Assembly (NCBI RefSeq): GCF_008641065.1
Contig: NZ_VTRS01000003.1
Coordinates: forward strand, 1-64,000
From: Rhabdaerophilum calidifontis
Lineage (GTDB): Bacteria; Pseudomonadota; Alphaproteobacteria; Rhizobiales; Beijerinckiaceae
Reading direction: 5' to 3'
DNA: 64,000 nucleotides
This document shows positions 44,448-53,053 of this stretch, piece after piece; the first letter of the stretch is position 1, and each line of letters opens with the position of its first letter. The notes below the pieces were generated by a model, which saw nothing but the letters and a program-made list of their open reading frames with translations, was not told the DNA's origin and searched no databases. The position numbers and the translations under genes were made by a program.

Positions 44448-45221
44448 TCATGCGAGCCTCCAGGGAAACAGCGTCTGGTTGAGGCGCTTGAACAGATAAT
44501 CCGAGACGAGGCCGATCAGTCCGATGACGAGAATGCCGAAGATGATCTGCCCGGTGGCCATCAGCGCCTGGCTGTCGATGATCATGTGGCCGATCCCGGC
44601 CGAGGAGCCGATCAGCTCCGCCACGATCACGTAGGTCCAGGCCCAGCCGAGCACAAGGCGGAGGATCTCGGCGATCTCCGGCGCGTTCATCGGGATCAGC
44701 ACCCGGCGGACGATGCCGTAATCGCCGGCGCCGAGCGTATAGGCCGCCTCGACGAGATCGCGCCGCGTCTGCCCGACATTCACCGCCACCATCAGCACGA
44801 TCTGGAACACCGAGCCGATGAAGATGACGAGCAGCTTCTGCGTCTCCCCGAGCCCCGCCCACAGGATGAGCAGCGGCACGAAGGCCGAGGCCGGCAGATA
44901 GCGTGCGAAGGAGATGAAGGGCTCGAAGAACGCCTCGATCGGCTTGTAGGCGCCCATCAGGATGCCGAGCGGCACCGCGACCAAGGCCGCCAGCACGAAC
45001 CCGCCGACGACGCGCCAGATCGTGATCAGGATATCGGCCGCGAAGCCGAAATCGGTGAGCAGCCGCGCGCCATCACGCACCATGGTCAGCGGATCGGCGA
45101 GGAAGATCTTCGGCACGAAGCCGCCGAGCGTCGCCAAGGCCCAGGCGGCGAAGAACAGCACGAAGAAGAGGATGCCGAGCGCGAGCCTGCGGCCGGCGGA
45201 GATCGGTTCGAGAGGGCGCAT
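44448..45221 (-). CDS. NitT/TauT-type ABC transporter permease
   Basis: A 257-residue inner-membrane permease of the SsuC/TauC class with about six transmembrane segments. The EAA loop is EAAYTLGAGDYGIVRRVLIPMNAPEIAE at about residues 155-182, contacting the ATPase. ATG 45221 (MRPLEPISAGRRLALG) is 10 bp after the cupin stop; a longer frame to 45296 would overlap the cupin gene with no supporting ribosome site. Confidence 0.88.
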   Translation of the reverse strand: MRPLEPISAGRRLALGILFFVLFFAAWALATLGGFVPKIFLADPLTMVRDGARLLTDFGFAADILITIWRVVGGFVLAALVAVPLGILMGAYKPIEAFFEPFISFARYLPASAFVPLLILWAGLGETQKLLVIFIGSVFQIVLMVAVNVGQTRRDLVEAAYTLGAGDYGIVRRVLIPMNAPEIAEILRLVLGWAWTYVIVAELIGSSAGIGHMIIDSQALMATGQIIFGILVIGLIGLVSDYLFKRLNQTLFPWRLA

Positions 45222-45231
45222 GGCGATGCTT

Positions 45232-45585
45232 TCAGATCGCGACCTTGGTCGCGGCGGTGCGTTCATCGCCGGTGTTCGGCGTGCCGCGCGGCTCAATCAG
45301 CAGCATGTGCACCTCTTCCTCGGCGAATGGGCAATGCTCGATGCCCCGTGGCACGACATAAAGTTCGCCGGGCCCGAGCGTCACGTCGCCATCGCGCATC
45401 CGGATTGTAAGCCGGCCCTTGAGCACGAGGAAGAGATCGTCCGTCTCCGGGTGCGAATGCCAGACGAACTCGCCCTTGACCTTCACGACCATGATGTCGT
45501 TGCCATTATAGCTCGCGACGATCCGGGGTGACCAATGCGCCTCGAATGTCGCGAGCTTGTCGGCGAGGTTGACAACGGCGCTCAC
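45232..45585 (-). CDS. Cupin-domain protein within ABC operon
   Basis: A 117-residue single-domain cupin. The metal motif HSHPETDDLF (about residues 43-52) and GIEHCPF (about 83-89) give the usual three-histidine, one-glutamate set. It starts at a GTG that overlaps the binding-protein stop (GTGA) and therefore is translationally coupled to the transporter. Such small cupins include isomerases, oxygenases and ligand sensors. A role in processing or sensing the transported compound is plausible. Function not assigned. Confidence 0.8.
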   Translation of the reverse strand: MSAVVNLADKLATFEAHWSPRIVASYNGNDIMVVKVKGEFVWHSHPETDDLFLVLKGRLTIRMRDGDVTLGPGELYVVPRGIEHCPFAEEEVHMLLIEPRGTPNTGDERTAATKVAI

Positions 45586-46529
45586 TGGATGAACCGCGGA
45601 TCGGCGAGCTTGGCCATGTCGGGCTTCTGCTTGATGATCCCGAGTTCGAGCAGCAGGTCGGCCGCCTCGTCGGAGAATTTCGCATGCTCGCCGGCGAAGA
45701 AGGCCTTGTTCGCCGCCCTGTCCTGCCAGCGCAGATAGGCGGCCGATTTCGCGAAGGCCTCGGCGGTCTGCTTCACATCCGCGCCCATGATCTGGTTTGC
45801 CTTGGCCGGCTCCCTGGCGATCATGTCGAGGGCCTCGAAATAGCTCTCGGCAAGCGCCTTCACCGCCTTCTCGTTCTTGGCGATGAAATCCGGCGTGCAG
45901 CCGAACGTGTCCATCACCATCGGGTAATCGAGCGTGGTGGCGATGATCTTGCCGGCCTCCGGCGCGGCGCGGACCGAGGATAGATAGGGCTCGTAGGTCA
46001 TCGCGGCGTCGTTCTGGCCGGCGATGAAGGCCTGGGCGGCCGGGCCGGGCTCCATGTTGACGACATTGACGTCCTTCACCGTAAGCCCGTTCTTTTTCAG
46101 CATCCAGGCGAGGGTGAAATAGGGGGCGGTGCCGGGCGCCGAGGCGGCGATGCTCTTGCCCTTGAGATCCTTGATCGAGGCGATCGAATTGCGCACCGCC
46201 ATGCCGTCCGCGCCGTAGGATTTGTCGAGCTGGAAGAGCTGCGTCGTCGGCACGCCGTTGGCGTTCCAGACGATCCAGGTCTCGACCGTGGTCGCGGCGC
46301 ATTGGATGTCGCCGGAGAGGATGGCGAGATGGCGCGAGGCCTGCGGGATCTTCTTGATCGTGACGTCGAGCCCGTTCTTCTTGAAGATTCCGGCCTCCTT
46401 GGCGAGCGTCAGCGGCGCGAATCCTGTCCAGCCCGAGATCCCGATCGCGATCTTCGTCTCCTGCGCGACGGCGCCCGGTACCGTCATGGCGAGCGCGGCG
46501 AGCGCCGCGGCGAGAATGGTCCTGTTCAT
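45582..46529 (-). CDS. NitT/TauT-type ABC substrate-binding protein
   Basis: A 315-residue NMT1/THI5-like periplasmic binding protein. The signal peptide ends at about residue 23 (GAVAQE), followed by IGISGWTGFAPLTLAKEAGIF, typical of this class, which binds sulfonates, nitrate, pyrimidines or aromatic acids. It is the first gene of a four-gene leftward operon. A TTGTCTAGACATAA element 66 bp upstream matches the putative HutC site, so the ligand may be histidine, urocanate or a related imidazole. Ligand not deducible from sequence. Confidence 0.86.
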   Translation of the reverse strand: MNRTILAAALAALAMTVPGAVAQETKIAIGISGWTGFAPLTLAKEAGIFKKNGLDVTIKKIPQASRHLAILSGDIQCAATTVETWIVWNANGVPTTQLFQLDKSYGADGMAVRNSIASIKDLKGKSIAASAPGTAPYFTLAWMLKKNGLTVKDVNVVNMEPGPAAQAFIAGQNDAAMTYEPYLSSVRAAPEAGKIIATTLDYPMVMDTFGCTPDFIAKNEKAVKALAESYFEALDMIAREPAKANQIMGADVKQTAEAFAKSAAYLRWQDRAANKAFFAGEHAKFSDEAADLLLELGIIKQKPDMAKLADPRFIQ

Positions 46530-46594
46530 GCCCGTCTCCCGTGTTTTGGTCGGCTTTTGCCGCCTAGCAAGGATTGAACCACCCGCCCGCTTAA

Positions 46595-46608
46595 TTGTCT
46601 AGACATAA
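46595..46608. promoter_or_regulatory. Candidate HutC operator upstream of the NitT/TauT-like operon
   Basis: TTGTCTAGACATAA with perfect palindromic core TGTCTAGACA (46597-46606). It equals the hutI/hutF element at 41035 except for one base. It lies 66 bp upstream of the binding-protein start. No other GntR gene adjoins the operon, so HutC is the simplest candidate regulator. Confidence 0.65.
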
Positions 46609-46804
46609 GCAGCATGCCGCGCTCCGGCCTTCGGCGATCACACGGTGCTGGCGCAAGGGTGAAACCTGGGGGCTTTACTTTGTGCGCCGGATGCGGTGCT
46701 CTCCGGAAAAATGCCGGTTTTTCAGGCGATCGGGACGAGAATGGCGCATCAGATAAAACCCCGACGGCCTTCCCCGCTGCGCGCGGGCGGCGGCTCCGCC
46801 TGAT

Positions 46805-48592
46805 ATGCTGCGCGCCGAGCCGCCGGAACAGCCGCCCGAAACGCGCTTCCTGGCGCTGGGCCGGCATTTCTGGGGCGGAAGGGCGTGCCTGCGCGCCTGG
46901 CTGCTGAGCGCGGGCATCGTGTTCTTCCTGCTCGCGACGCTTGCCGCCCAGGTCGGCCTCAACCATTGGAGCCGCGCCTTCTTCGACGCGCTGGAGAAGC
47001 GCGATCTCGCCGCCGTGTGGATGACGGCCGGCTGGCTGCCGCTGGTGATCCTGCTCTCGATGGCGGCGGCGACGGCGCTGGTCATCACGCGCATGGCCCT
47101 TCAGGTCCGCTGGCGGGAATGGCTGACCGGCGCGATCCTTGGCCGCTGGATCACGCGCGAGCGCGCCTATCGCCTGCCTTTCGTCGCGCCGGATCAGGGC
47201 GCCCCCGAATACCGAATCGCCGAGGATGTCCGGCTGGCGGTCGATCCGCTGGTCGAGTTCGCGATCGGCTTCCTCGGCGCCTGCGCAACCGCGATCACCT
47301 TCGCCGCGATCCTCTGGCAGGTGGCCGGCTCGACGACCCTCCCGCTCTTCGGCATGGCGGTGACCATTCCCGGCTACATGGCGCTGGCGGCGATCCTCTA
47401 TGCGCTGCTGGTGACGGGGCTGATCGCCCTGGTCGGCAGGCCGCTCATCCTGCGCGTCTCGGCCAAGAACGAGCAGGAAGCCCGGTTCCGCGCCGGGATG
47501 ACGCGGCTGCGCGAGAACGCGGAGAGCATCGGCCTGCTGCGCGGCGACCCGGCCGAGCGTGCGGCGGCGCTCCGGGGCTTCGGGCAGGTCGCGGCGGGCT
47601 GGTTCGCCATCATCCGCCAGCAGGCGCGGGTGGGGCTGGTGCTCAATGCCAATGGCGCGCTGTTCCCCATCCTGCCGCTGCTGCTCGTGGCGCCGAAATA
47701 CCTGTCCGGCGCGCTCACGCTCGGCGCGGTGATGCAGGTGGTTTCCGCCTTCGTGGCCGTGCAGGGCGCGCTGATCTGGTTCGTCGACAATTTCGTCCGC
47801 ATCGCGGAATGGTATGCCTCGGTCCTGCGCGTCGACGAATTGCTCGCCGCGCTCGAGGAGGCGGATGGCGCCGACGGGACGACGCGGGTCGCGCTTCTCG
47901 CCCATGACGCGGACACGATCGTCTTCGACCGGCTGCGCCTTGTCCATTCCGGCGGCGAGACCGTGATCGCCGATGGCTCGGCCGTGATCGCGCGCGGCGA
48001 GAAGGTGCTGATGAGCGGCGCGAGCGGCACCGGCAAATCCTCGCTGGTCCGCGCCATGGCCGGGCTCTGGCGCAAGGGCTCGGGGCGGATCCTTCTGCCG
48101 CGCGGGGCGCGGATCAGCTTCGTGCCGCAGCAGGCCTATCTTCCCACCGGGTCCCTGCGCAGCGTGCTGACCTACCCCGCCCCGCCCGATTCGGTGGGGG
48201 ACGCGCTGCTGAGCGCCGCGCTCGACAATGTCGGGCTCGGCGCGCTCGCGGCCCGGCTCGACGACGAGGCGGCCTGGGAGCGCATCCTCTCCGGCGGCGA
48301 GCGCCAGCGCGTCGCCGTGGCGCGGCTGCTGATCCAGCGGCCGGATGTCGTTATCCTCGACGAATTCACTTCGGCGCTCGACGAGGAGGGGCAGCGTGCG
48401 ATGCTCGGGCTGCTCGACACTGCGTTGGCCGATGCCACGGTGATCTCGATTGGCCACCGGCCCGGGCTCGAACAGTTCCATGACCGCAGGATCGCCCTTG
48501 AACAGACCACCCGGGGCGCCGTCTTCCGCGAGTTGCGCGCTCCCGCGCGGCTCGGCCTTGCGGCGCGCGCGCGAGCCGGCACGCCAGGCTAG
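46805..48592 (+). CDS. ABC transporter, fused permease-ATPase of the YddA/BacA-related class
   Basis: A 595-residue protein with an N-terminal transmembrane domain (about residues 30-330) and a C-terminal ATPase. Walker A is SGASGTGKSS (about 404-413), the signature LSGGERQR (about 498-505), Walker B VVILDEFTSALD. WSRAFFDALEKRD near residue 57 is a hallmark of the SbmA/BacA and YddA superfamily, which includes the mycobacterial vitamin B12/peptide importer Rv1819c. Its stop codon shares CTAG with the convergent isochorismatase-fold gene. Substrate unknown. Confidence 0.85.
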   Translation: MLRAEPPEQPPETRFLALGRHFWGGRACLRAWLLSAGIVFFLLATLAAQVGLNHWSRAFFDALEKRDLAAVWMTAGWLPLVILLSMAAATALVITRMALQVRWREWLTGAILGRWITRERAYRLPFVAPDQGAPEYRIAEDVRLAVDPLVEFAIGFLGACATAITFAAILWQVAGSTTLPLFGMAVTIPGYMALAAILYALLVTGLIALVGRPLILRVSAKNEQEARFRAGMTRLRENAESIGLLRGDPAERAAALRGFGQVAAGWFAIIRQQARVGLVLNANGALFPILPLLLVAPKYLSGALTLGAVMQVVSAFVAVQGALIWFVDNFVRIAEWYASVLRVDELLAALEEADGADGTTRVALLAHDADTIVFDRLRLVHSGGETVIADGSAVIARGEKVLMSGASGTGKSSLVRAMAGLWRKGSGRILLPRGARISFVPQQAYLPTGSLRSVLTYPAPPDSVGDALLSAALDNVGLGALAARLDDEAAWERILSGGERQRVAVARLLIQRPDVVILDEFTSALDEEGQRAMLGLLDTALADATVISIGHRPGLEQFHDRRIALEQTTRGAVFRELRAPARLGLAARARAGTPG

Positions 48593-49242
48593 GCCGTTTT
48601 CCGATGTCGCCGATCCGGTTCCGGCGGCAGCATCTCGGCGATCCTGTCGATCCGCGCCACCGGCCGCAGCCCCTCGATCGCCGCCGCGTGCAGCGCGGGC
48701 GAGAAGGCGGCGCAGCCATCGGCGCAGACCACGACCTCGAAATCGCGGACATGGGCGTCGCGCGCGGTCGAGGCGATGCCGCCATTCGTGACGATGCCGC
48801 ACAGGATGAGGCGGGTAATGTCGAGCCGGCGCAGCACCCATTCGAGCCGCGTCATGTAGAAGGCGGAATAGGCGATCTTCTCGATGACGACATCAACCGG
48901 TTGCAGCGCCTCGACCGTGGCATTGCCCCAGCTTCCCGGCGCGAAATCGCCGCGGCGCAGAAAGGGTCGCAGCGCCTTGAGATGCGGCGAGATCAGCGGC
49001 TCGCCGCCGCGTCCCGGCTGGAGGGTGAATTGCGTCGCGACCACCACGCCACCCGCCGCGCGGATCGCCGCGGCGAGCGGCGCGACGCGCGCCGGCAGCG
49101 CCGCGATTTCCGGCGCCGTCTGGCCGCCGCGCGCATAGGCGCCGTCCGGATGCAGGAAATCGTTCTGGAGATCGCAGATTAGCAGGGCCGTTCCGGCCAT
49201 CGGCGCGGAGATGGCATCGGAGGTCGCGGCATCGGAGGTCAT
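48589..49242 (-). CDS. Isochorismatase-fold hydrolase lacking the nucleophilic cysteine
   Basis: A 217-residue isochorismatase-family protein. D24 (LICDLQNDF) and K122 (VIEKIAYSAFY) of the catalytic triad are present. The third position, cysteine in amidases and nicotinamidases, is G155 in VTNGGIASTARD. Vinyl-ether hydrolases such as EntB and PhzD also have a glycine there, so this enzyme should not act as a cysteine amidase. It overlaps the hyuA stop by 4 bp and is the last gene of the ten-gene operon. The true substrate is unknown. Confidence 0.82.
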   Translation of the reverse strand: MTSDAATSDAISAPMAGTALLICDLQNDFLHPDGAYARGGQTAPEIAALPARVAPLAAAIRAAGGVVVATQFTLQPGRGGEPLISPHLKALRPFLRRGDFAPGSWGNATVEALQPVDVVIEKIAYSAFYMTRLEWVLRRLDITRLILCGIVTNGGIASTARDAHVRDFEVVVCADGCAAFSPALHAAAIEGLRPVARIDRIAEMLPPEPDRRHRKTA

Positions 49243-51299
49243 GGCAGGCGCTCCATCAGCAGGTTGCCGAAGGCGTCGACGCGGACGACGAGCCCCGGAT
49301 CGACGACGATCGTCGCATCCGGCTGCTCCAGGATCGCCGGTCCGGGAATGACGGCGCCCGGCGGCAGGTCGAGCCGTTCGAAGATCGCGGCCTCGCGCCA
49401 TTCGCCGCCGAAATAGACCGGCCGCGTGCCGCGACCGGCTGCGGCGAGGCTGGCACCTGCCGGCGGCGCCAGCGCCATGAGATCGAAGGGCGGGCGGCGT
49501 CCGGTGGCCGTGGTGCGCAGATTGACGATCCGCACCGGCAGCCCGGGCAGCAGCCGCGAGAAGGCCGCATGATAGGCGGCTTCGAATGCCGCGCGCACCA
49601 TGCCGATATCGAGCGTCACGCCCGCCGCGTCGAGCCGGGCCGGCAGCGGCACCGCGACCGTATGCGTCTGGCCGAGATAATGCATGTCGAGCGCGAATCC
49701 GACCTCGATCTCGGTGATCGGCAGCCCCGCCTGCGCGACGACCTGCCGCGTCATGCGCCCCGTCGTCGCCATCCGCGCCGCGAGCGCGGCCGCGTCGAGC
49801 CCGTCGAGTTCGAGATTGACCGTCTCCACCGCGTCGTGGCGGATATCGGCGATCAGGCAGCCGAGCGCCGAGGTAATGCCGGGATAGCGCGGCACCAGCG
49901 CCCCCCGGAGGCCGACCTCGCGGATCAGCGCCCCGACATGCAGCGCCCCGCCGCCGCCGAACGGCAGGATGGTGAACTTCGCCGGATCATGCCCGCGTTC
50001 GATCGAGACGAGGCGGATCGCCCCCGCCATCCGCGCATTGGCGACGCGGATGATAGCCTCGGCCGCGTCCTCCACCGTGAGCCCGAGCGGGGCGCCGATC
50101 GCCGTCGCGATCGCCGCCGCGGCGGCCTCGCTGTCGAGCCGCTGCAGCGCGCCGCCGATCGGCCGCTCGGCATTGATGCGCCCGAGCACGATATTGGCAT
50201 CCGTCAGCGTCGGGCGGGAATTGCCCTGGCCATAGGCGACGGGGCCGGGGCGCGAGCCGGCGCTTTCCGGCCCGACAGCAAGCAGCCCGCCCCGGTCGAC
50301 ATGCGCGATCGAGCCGCCGCCGGCGCCGATCGTGGTGATCTCGATCATCGGATTGCGGATCACCAGGCCGAAATCGATCGTTGTCTGCGCCGCCAGCGCC
50401 GCCTCGCCGCCGGCGACCAGCGAGACATCGAAGGAGGTGCCGCCGAGATCGCCGGTGATGATGTCGGTGAAGCCGGCGGCCCGCGCGATCGCCGCCGCCG
50501 CGATCACCCCGGCCGCCGGCCCCGAGAGCGCGGTCCGGACCGGGAAGGCGCGGGCCGCGGCGGTGGACATCACGCCGCCATTCGATTGCACGATGTGGAA
50601 GGAGCCGCCGAACCCGGCTTGCGCCAGCGCATCTTCGAGCTTCCCGAGATAGGAGGCGACGACGGGCTGGAGATAGGCATTGAGCGCGGTGGTGGAACTG
50701 CGCTCGAATTCGCGGATCTCGGGCAGGATCTCGTGCGAGGCCGTCACATGCGGGTTGGGCCAGATCTCCCGCGCCACCGCGAGCGCCGCCTTCTCGTTGG
50801 CGGGGTTGGCATAGGCGTTGATGAAGACGATCGCCAGCGCCTCGGCACCGAGCGCGAGCAGCCGCGCGCAGGCGGCGCGCATCGCTGCCGGGTCGAGCGC
50901 CTGGCGGATCGTTCCGTCCGCCAGAACGCGCTCGGGCACTTCGAGCCTGAAATCGCGCGGCGCGACCGGCTCGAAATCCCCCCACAGGCCCCAGGTCTGC
51001 GGCCGGTCGCGCCGGCGCATCTCGATCACGTCGCGGAACCCCGCCGTGGTGATGATGCCGATCCGCGCGCCCTTGCGCTCGAGCAGCGCGTTGGTGCCGA
51101 CCGTGGTGCCGTGGACGATCGCGTCGAGCGCCGCCGGGGCGCCGAACGCGCCGAGCCCGCCCATGAACCCGACCGCCTCATCGCCGCGATTCGACGGCAC
51201 CTTGGCGGTGCGGAACAGGCCGGTTTCCGCATCGAAACAGGCGAGATCGGTGAAGGTGCCGCCGACATCGACACCGACGAGCCGGGCGGAGCGGGTCAT
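49239..51299 (-). CDS. hyuA: Hydantoinase/oxoprolinase subunit A (HyuA)
   Basis: A 686-residue HyuA-type subunit. VGVDVGGTFTDLACFD at about residues 8-23 is the ATP-binding start of the hydantoinase A/oxoprolinase superfamily, and GDLGGTSFDVSLV near residue 283 is the second phosphate-binding element. With HyuB it forms ATP-dependent hydrolases or carboxylases (5-oxoprolinase, N-methylhydantoinase, acetone carboxylase relatives). It overlaps hyuB by ATGA and the isochorismatase-fold gene by ATGA. Substrate not deducible. Confidence 0.9.
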   Translation of the reverse strand: MTRSARLVGVDVGGTFTDLACFDAETGLFRTAKVPSNRGDEAVGFMGGLGAFGAPAALDAIVHGTTVGTNALLERKGARIGIITTAGFRDVIEMRRRDRPQTWGLWGDFEPVAPRDFRLEVPERVLADGTIRQALDPAAMRAACARLLALGAEALAIVFINAYANPANEKAALAVAREIWPNPHVTASHEILPEIREFERSSTTALNAYLQPVVASYLGKLEDALAQAGFGGSFHIVQSNGGVMSTAAARAFPVRTALSGPAAGVIAAAAIARAAGFTDIITGDLGGTSFDVSLVAGGEAALAAQTTIDFGLVIRNPMIEITTIGAGGGSIAHVDRGGLLAVGPESAGSRPGPVAYGQGNSRPTLTDANIVLGRINAERPIGGALQRLDSEAAAAAIATAIGAPLGLTVEDAAEAIIRVANARMAGAIRLVSIERGHDPAKFTILPFGGGGALHVGALIREVGLRGALVPRYPGITSALGCLIADIRHDAVETVNLELDGLDAAALAARMATTGRMTRQVVAQAGLPITEIEVGFALDMHYLGQTHTVAVPLPARLDAAGVTLDIGMVRAAFEAAYHAAFSRLLPGLPVRIVNLRTTATGRRPPFDLMALAPPAGASLAAAGRGTRPVYFGGEWREAAIFERLDLPPGAVIPGPAILEQPDATIVVDPGLVVRVDAFGNLLMERLP

Positions 51300-53053
51300 G
51301 CCGACCTCCCGGCGCGCAGGGCCGCGGTCGCGGCGGCGTCGACCGTCCCGGCGGCATCAATCGCGACGCCGTAATCGCGCCGCGCCGCCGCCGGCGTCAG
51401 CAGCCCGCGGCGGACATCGCGGGCCACCGCTTCTTCCGGGCGCGTCAGCGGATCGCCCCATCCGCCGCCGCCGGGGGTCTCGAGTCGCAGCCGGTCGCCC
51501 CGGCCGAGCCGGATCCCGGTGATCTTGGACGCCATGGGCGGGGCATGCGCGCCGGCGCCATCCTGCCATGCGAAGCGGTTGAGTGCACCTGCGCCGCCGC
51601 CCGCCACGCCGAAGGGCGCGAAGCGGCCGCGCTCGCCGAGCAGCGCCGCCTCGGCGCCGCCGGGGTCGAGGATTTCGAACGCGTAGCAGGCGCCGAACCC
51701 GCCGCGATTCCGGCCGGGCCCGGCGCTGTCGGGCCGCAGCGCCCATTCGGTGACCATCACCGGATGGGCCGCTTCCAGAATTTCCGCCGGCGGCATGGTG
51801 GCGGTGGAGATCGGGTTGTTGGCGTGGTTGAGCCCGTCGCTCGCCGGGCTGCCGCCGAGTCCGCCGCCGAAGAACGAGAACAGCACCCAGCGCTGCCCGT
51901 CCGGCCGGTGGCCGGCCACCGAGAGCGCGTTGATCGTCCCGAACGGCGCGCCGGTGGCGCGCTCGGGCGCGGCGGCCGCGAGCGCGCCGAACACGACGCC
52001 GATCATCCGCAGGATCGTTTCGGTATAGCCGGCGACCGGGCGCGGCGCAGCGGCGCCGAGGAAGGTCGTGTCCGGGATCTCGAAGCGGATCGGATTCAGG
52101 CAGCCGGCATTGGCCGGCACATCGGTGAAGACATGCTTCAAGGCGACATAGCAGGCTGCGACCGCGGTGGAGCGCGCGATGTTGACCGGCCCGCGGCAGG
52201 GCGGCGAGGAGCGCGAGAAATCGAGCCGCATCGTCTCGCCGGCGATGGTGAGGTCGAGCGCGATGGTCAGCGGCGCGTCGACGATGCCGTCATTGTCGAG
52301 ATGGTCCTCGAACCGGTAGGTGCCGTCGGGCAGGGCGGCGATATGGGCGCGCATCAGTGCCTCCGCCCGCGCGGTGGCGGCGTCGAGCGCCGCCGCGACG
52401 GTGGCGTCGCCGTATTCGTCGAGCAGCGCGTGGAACCGCCGCTCGCCGAGATCGAGCGCGTTGAGCTGGCCGTTGAGATCGCCCCAGTTCGAGCGCGGCA
52501 CGCGGCTGTTCGCGGCGAGGATGTCGACGATGTCCTGCTGGAGCACGCCGGCCCGGAACAGCCGCACGGGCGGGATCGTCACCCCCTCCTGGAAACTCTC
52601 GGTCGCGCTCGGATTGTAGCCGCCCGGCACATTGCCGCCGATATCGAGCCAATGTCCCACCGAGGCCAGCCAGGCGAAGAGCCGGCCTTCGCGCATCAGC
52701 GGCCGCACGAGGCGGAAATCGTTGAGATGCGTCCCGCCGAGATATGGATCGTTGAAGAGGAACGTATCGCCCGCCGCAAGCCCGCCCTCGCGCGCCACGC
52801 GGTCGATCACCGCCCGCACCGCGAAGGCCATCGCGCCGACGAAGATCGGCAACCCCTTCTGGCCCTGGACCAGCGTCGCGCCGCTCTCGGCATGGTAGAG
52901 GCCGTGGCAGGCATCCCGCGCCTCGGCGATGATCGGGTTGAAGGCCGAGCGGTAGAGCGTCGCGTCCATCTCGTCGGCGATCTGTTCGAGCCGCCCGGTC
53001 AGGATCGCGAAGGTTACGGGGTCGAGGCCATGTGCGGGGGCCGGGCCGGTCAT
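51296..53053 (-). CDS. hyuB: Hydantoinase/oxoprolinase subunit B (HyuB)
   Basis: A 585-residue HyuB subunit. DPVTFAILTGRLEQIADEMD at about residues 11-30 is the standard N-terminus; FNDPYLGGTHLND near residue 100 and GGGGWGDP near the C-terminus are also typical. It forms the partner of HyuA. Start and stop overlap the neighbouring genes by 4 bp, so the lyase, HyuB and HyuA are probably made in fixed ratio. Confidence 0.9.
   Translation of the reverse strand: MTGPAPAHGLDPVTFAILTGRLEQIADEMDATLYRSAFNPIIAEARDACHGLYHAESGATLVQGQKGLPIFVGAMAFAVRAVIDRVAREGGLAAGDTFLFNDPYLGGTHLNDFRLVRPLMREGRLFAWLASVGHWLDIGGNVPGGYNPSATESFQEGVTIPPVRLFRAGVLQQDIVDILAANSRVPRSNWGDLNGQLNALDLGERRFHALLDEYGDATVAAALDAATARAEALMRAHIAALPDGTYRFEDHLDNDGIVDAPLTIALDLTIAGETMRLDFSRSSPPCRGPVNIARSTAVAACYVALKHVFTDVPANAGCLNPIRFEIPDTTFLGAAAPRPVAGYTETILRMIGVVFGALAAAAPERATGAPFGTINALSVAGHRPDGQRWVLFSFFGGGLGGSPASDGLNHANNPISTATMPPAEILEAAHPVMVTEWALRPDSAGPGRNRGGFGACYAFEILDPGGAEAALLGERGRFAPFGVAGGGAGALNRFAWQDGAGAHAPPMASKITGIRLGRGDRLRLETPGGGGWGDPLTRPEEAVARDVRRGLLTPAAARRDYGVAIDAAGTVDAAATAALRAGRSA

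Noticed and set aside
46609-46804. A cobalamin riboswitch upstream of the YddA/BacA-related gene
   Set aside because: There is no recognisable B12-box or the conserved core; only a short GAAAAA/TTTTTC hairpin near 46706 is seen.
48589-53053. A creatinine/N-methylhydantoin pathway (HyuAB plus N-carbamoylsarcosine amidase)
   Set aside because: The isochorismatase-fold protein lacks the needed cysteine, no sarcosine oxidase is nearby, and a lyase of the isocitrate lyase family has no place in that route.
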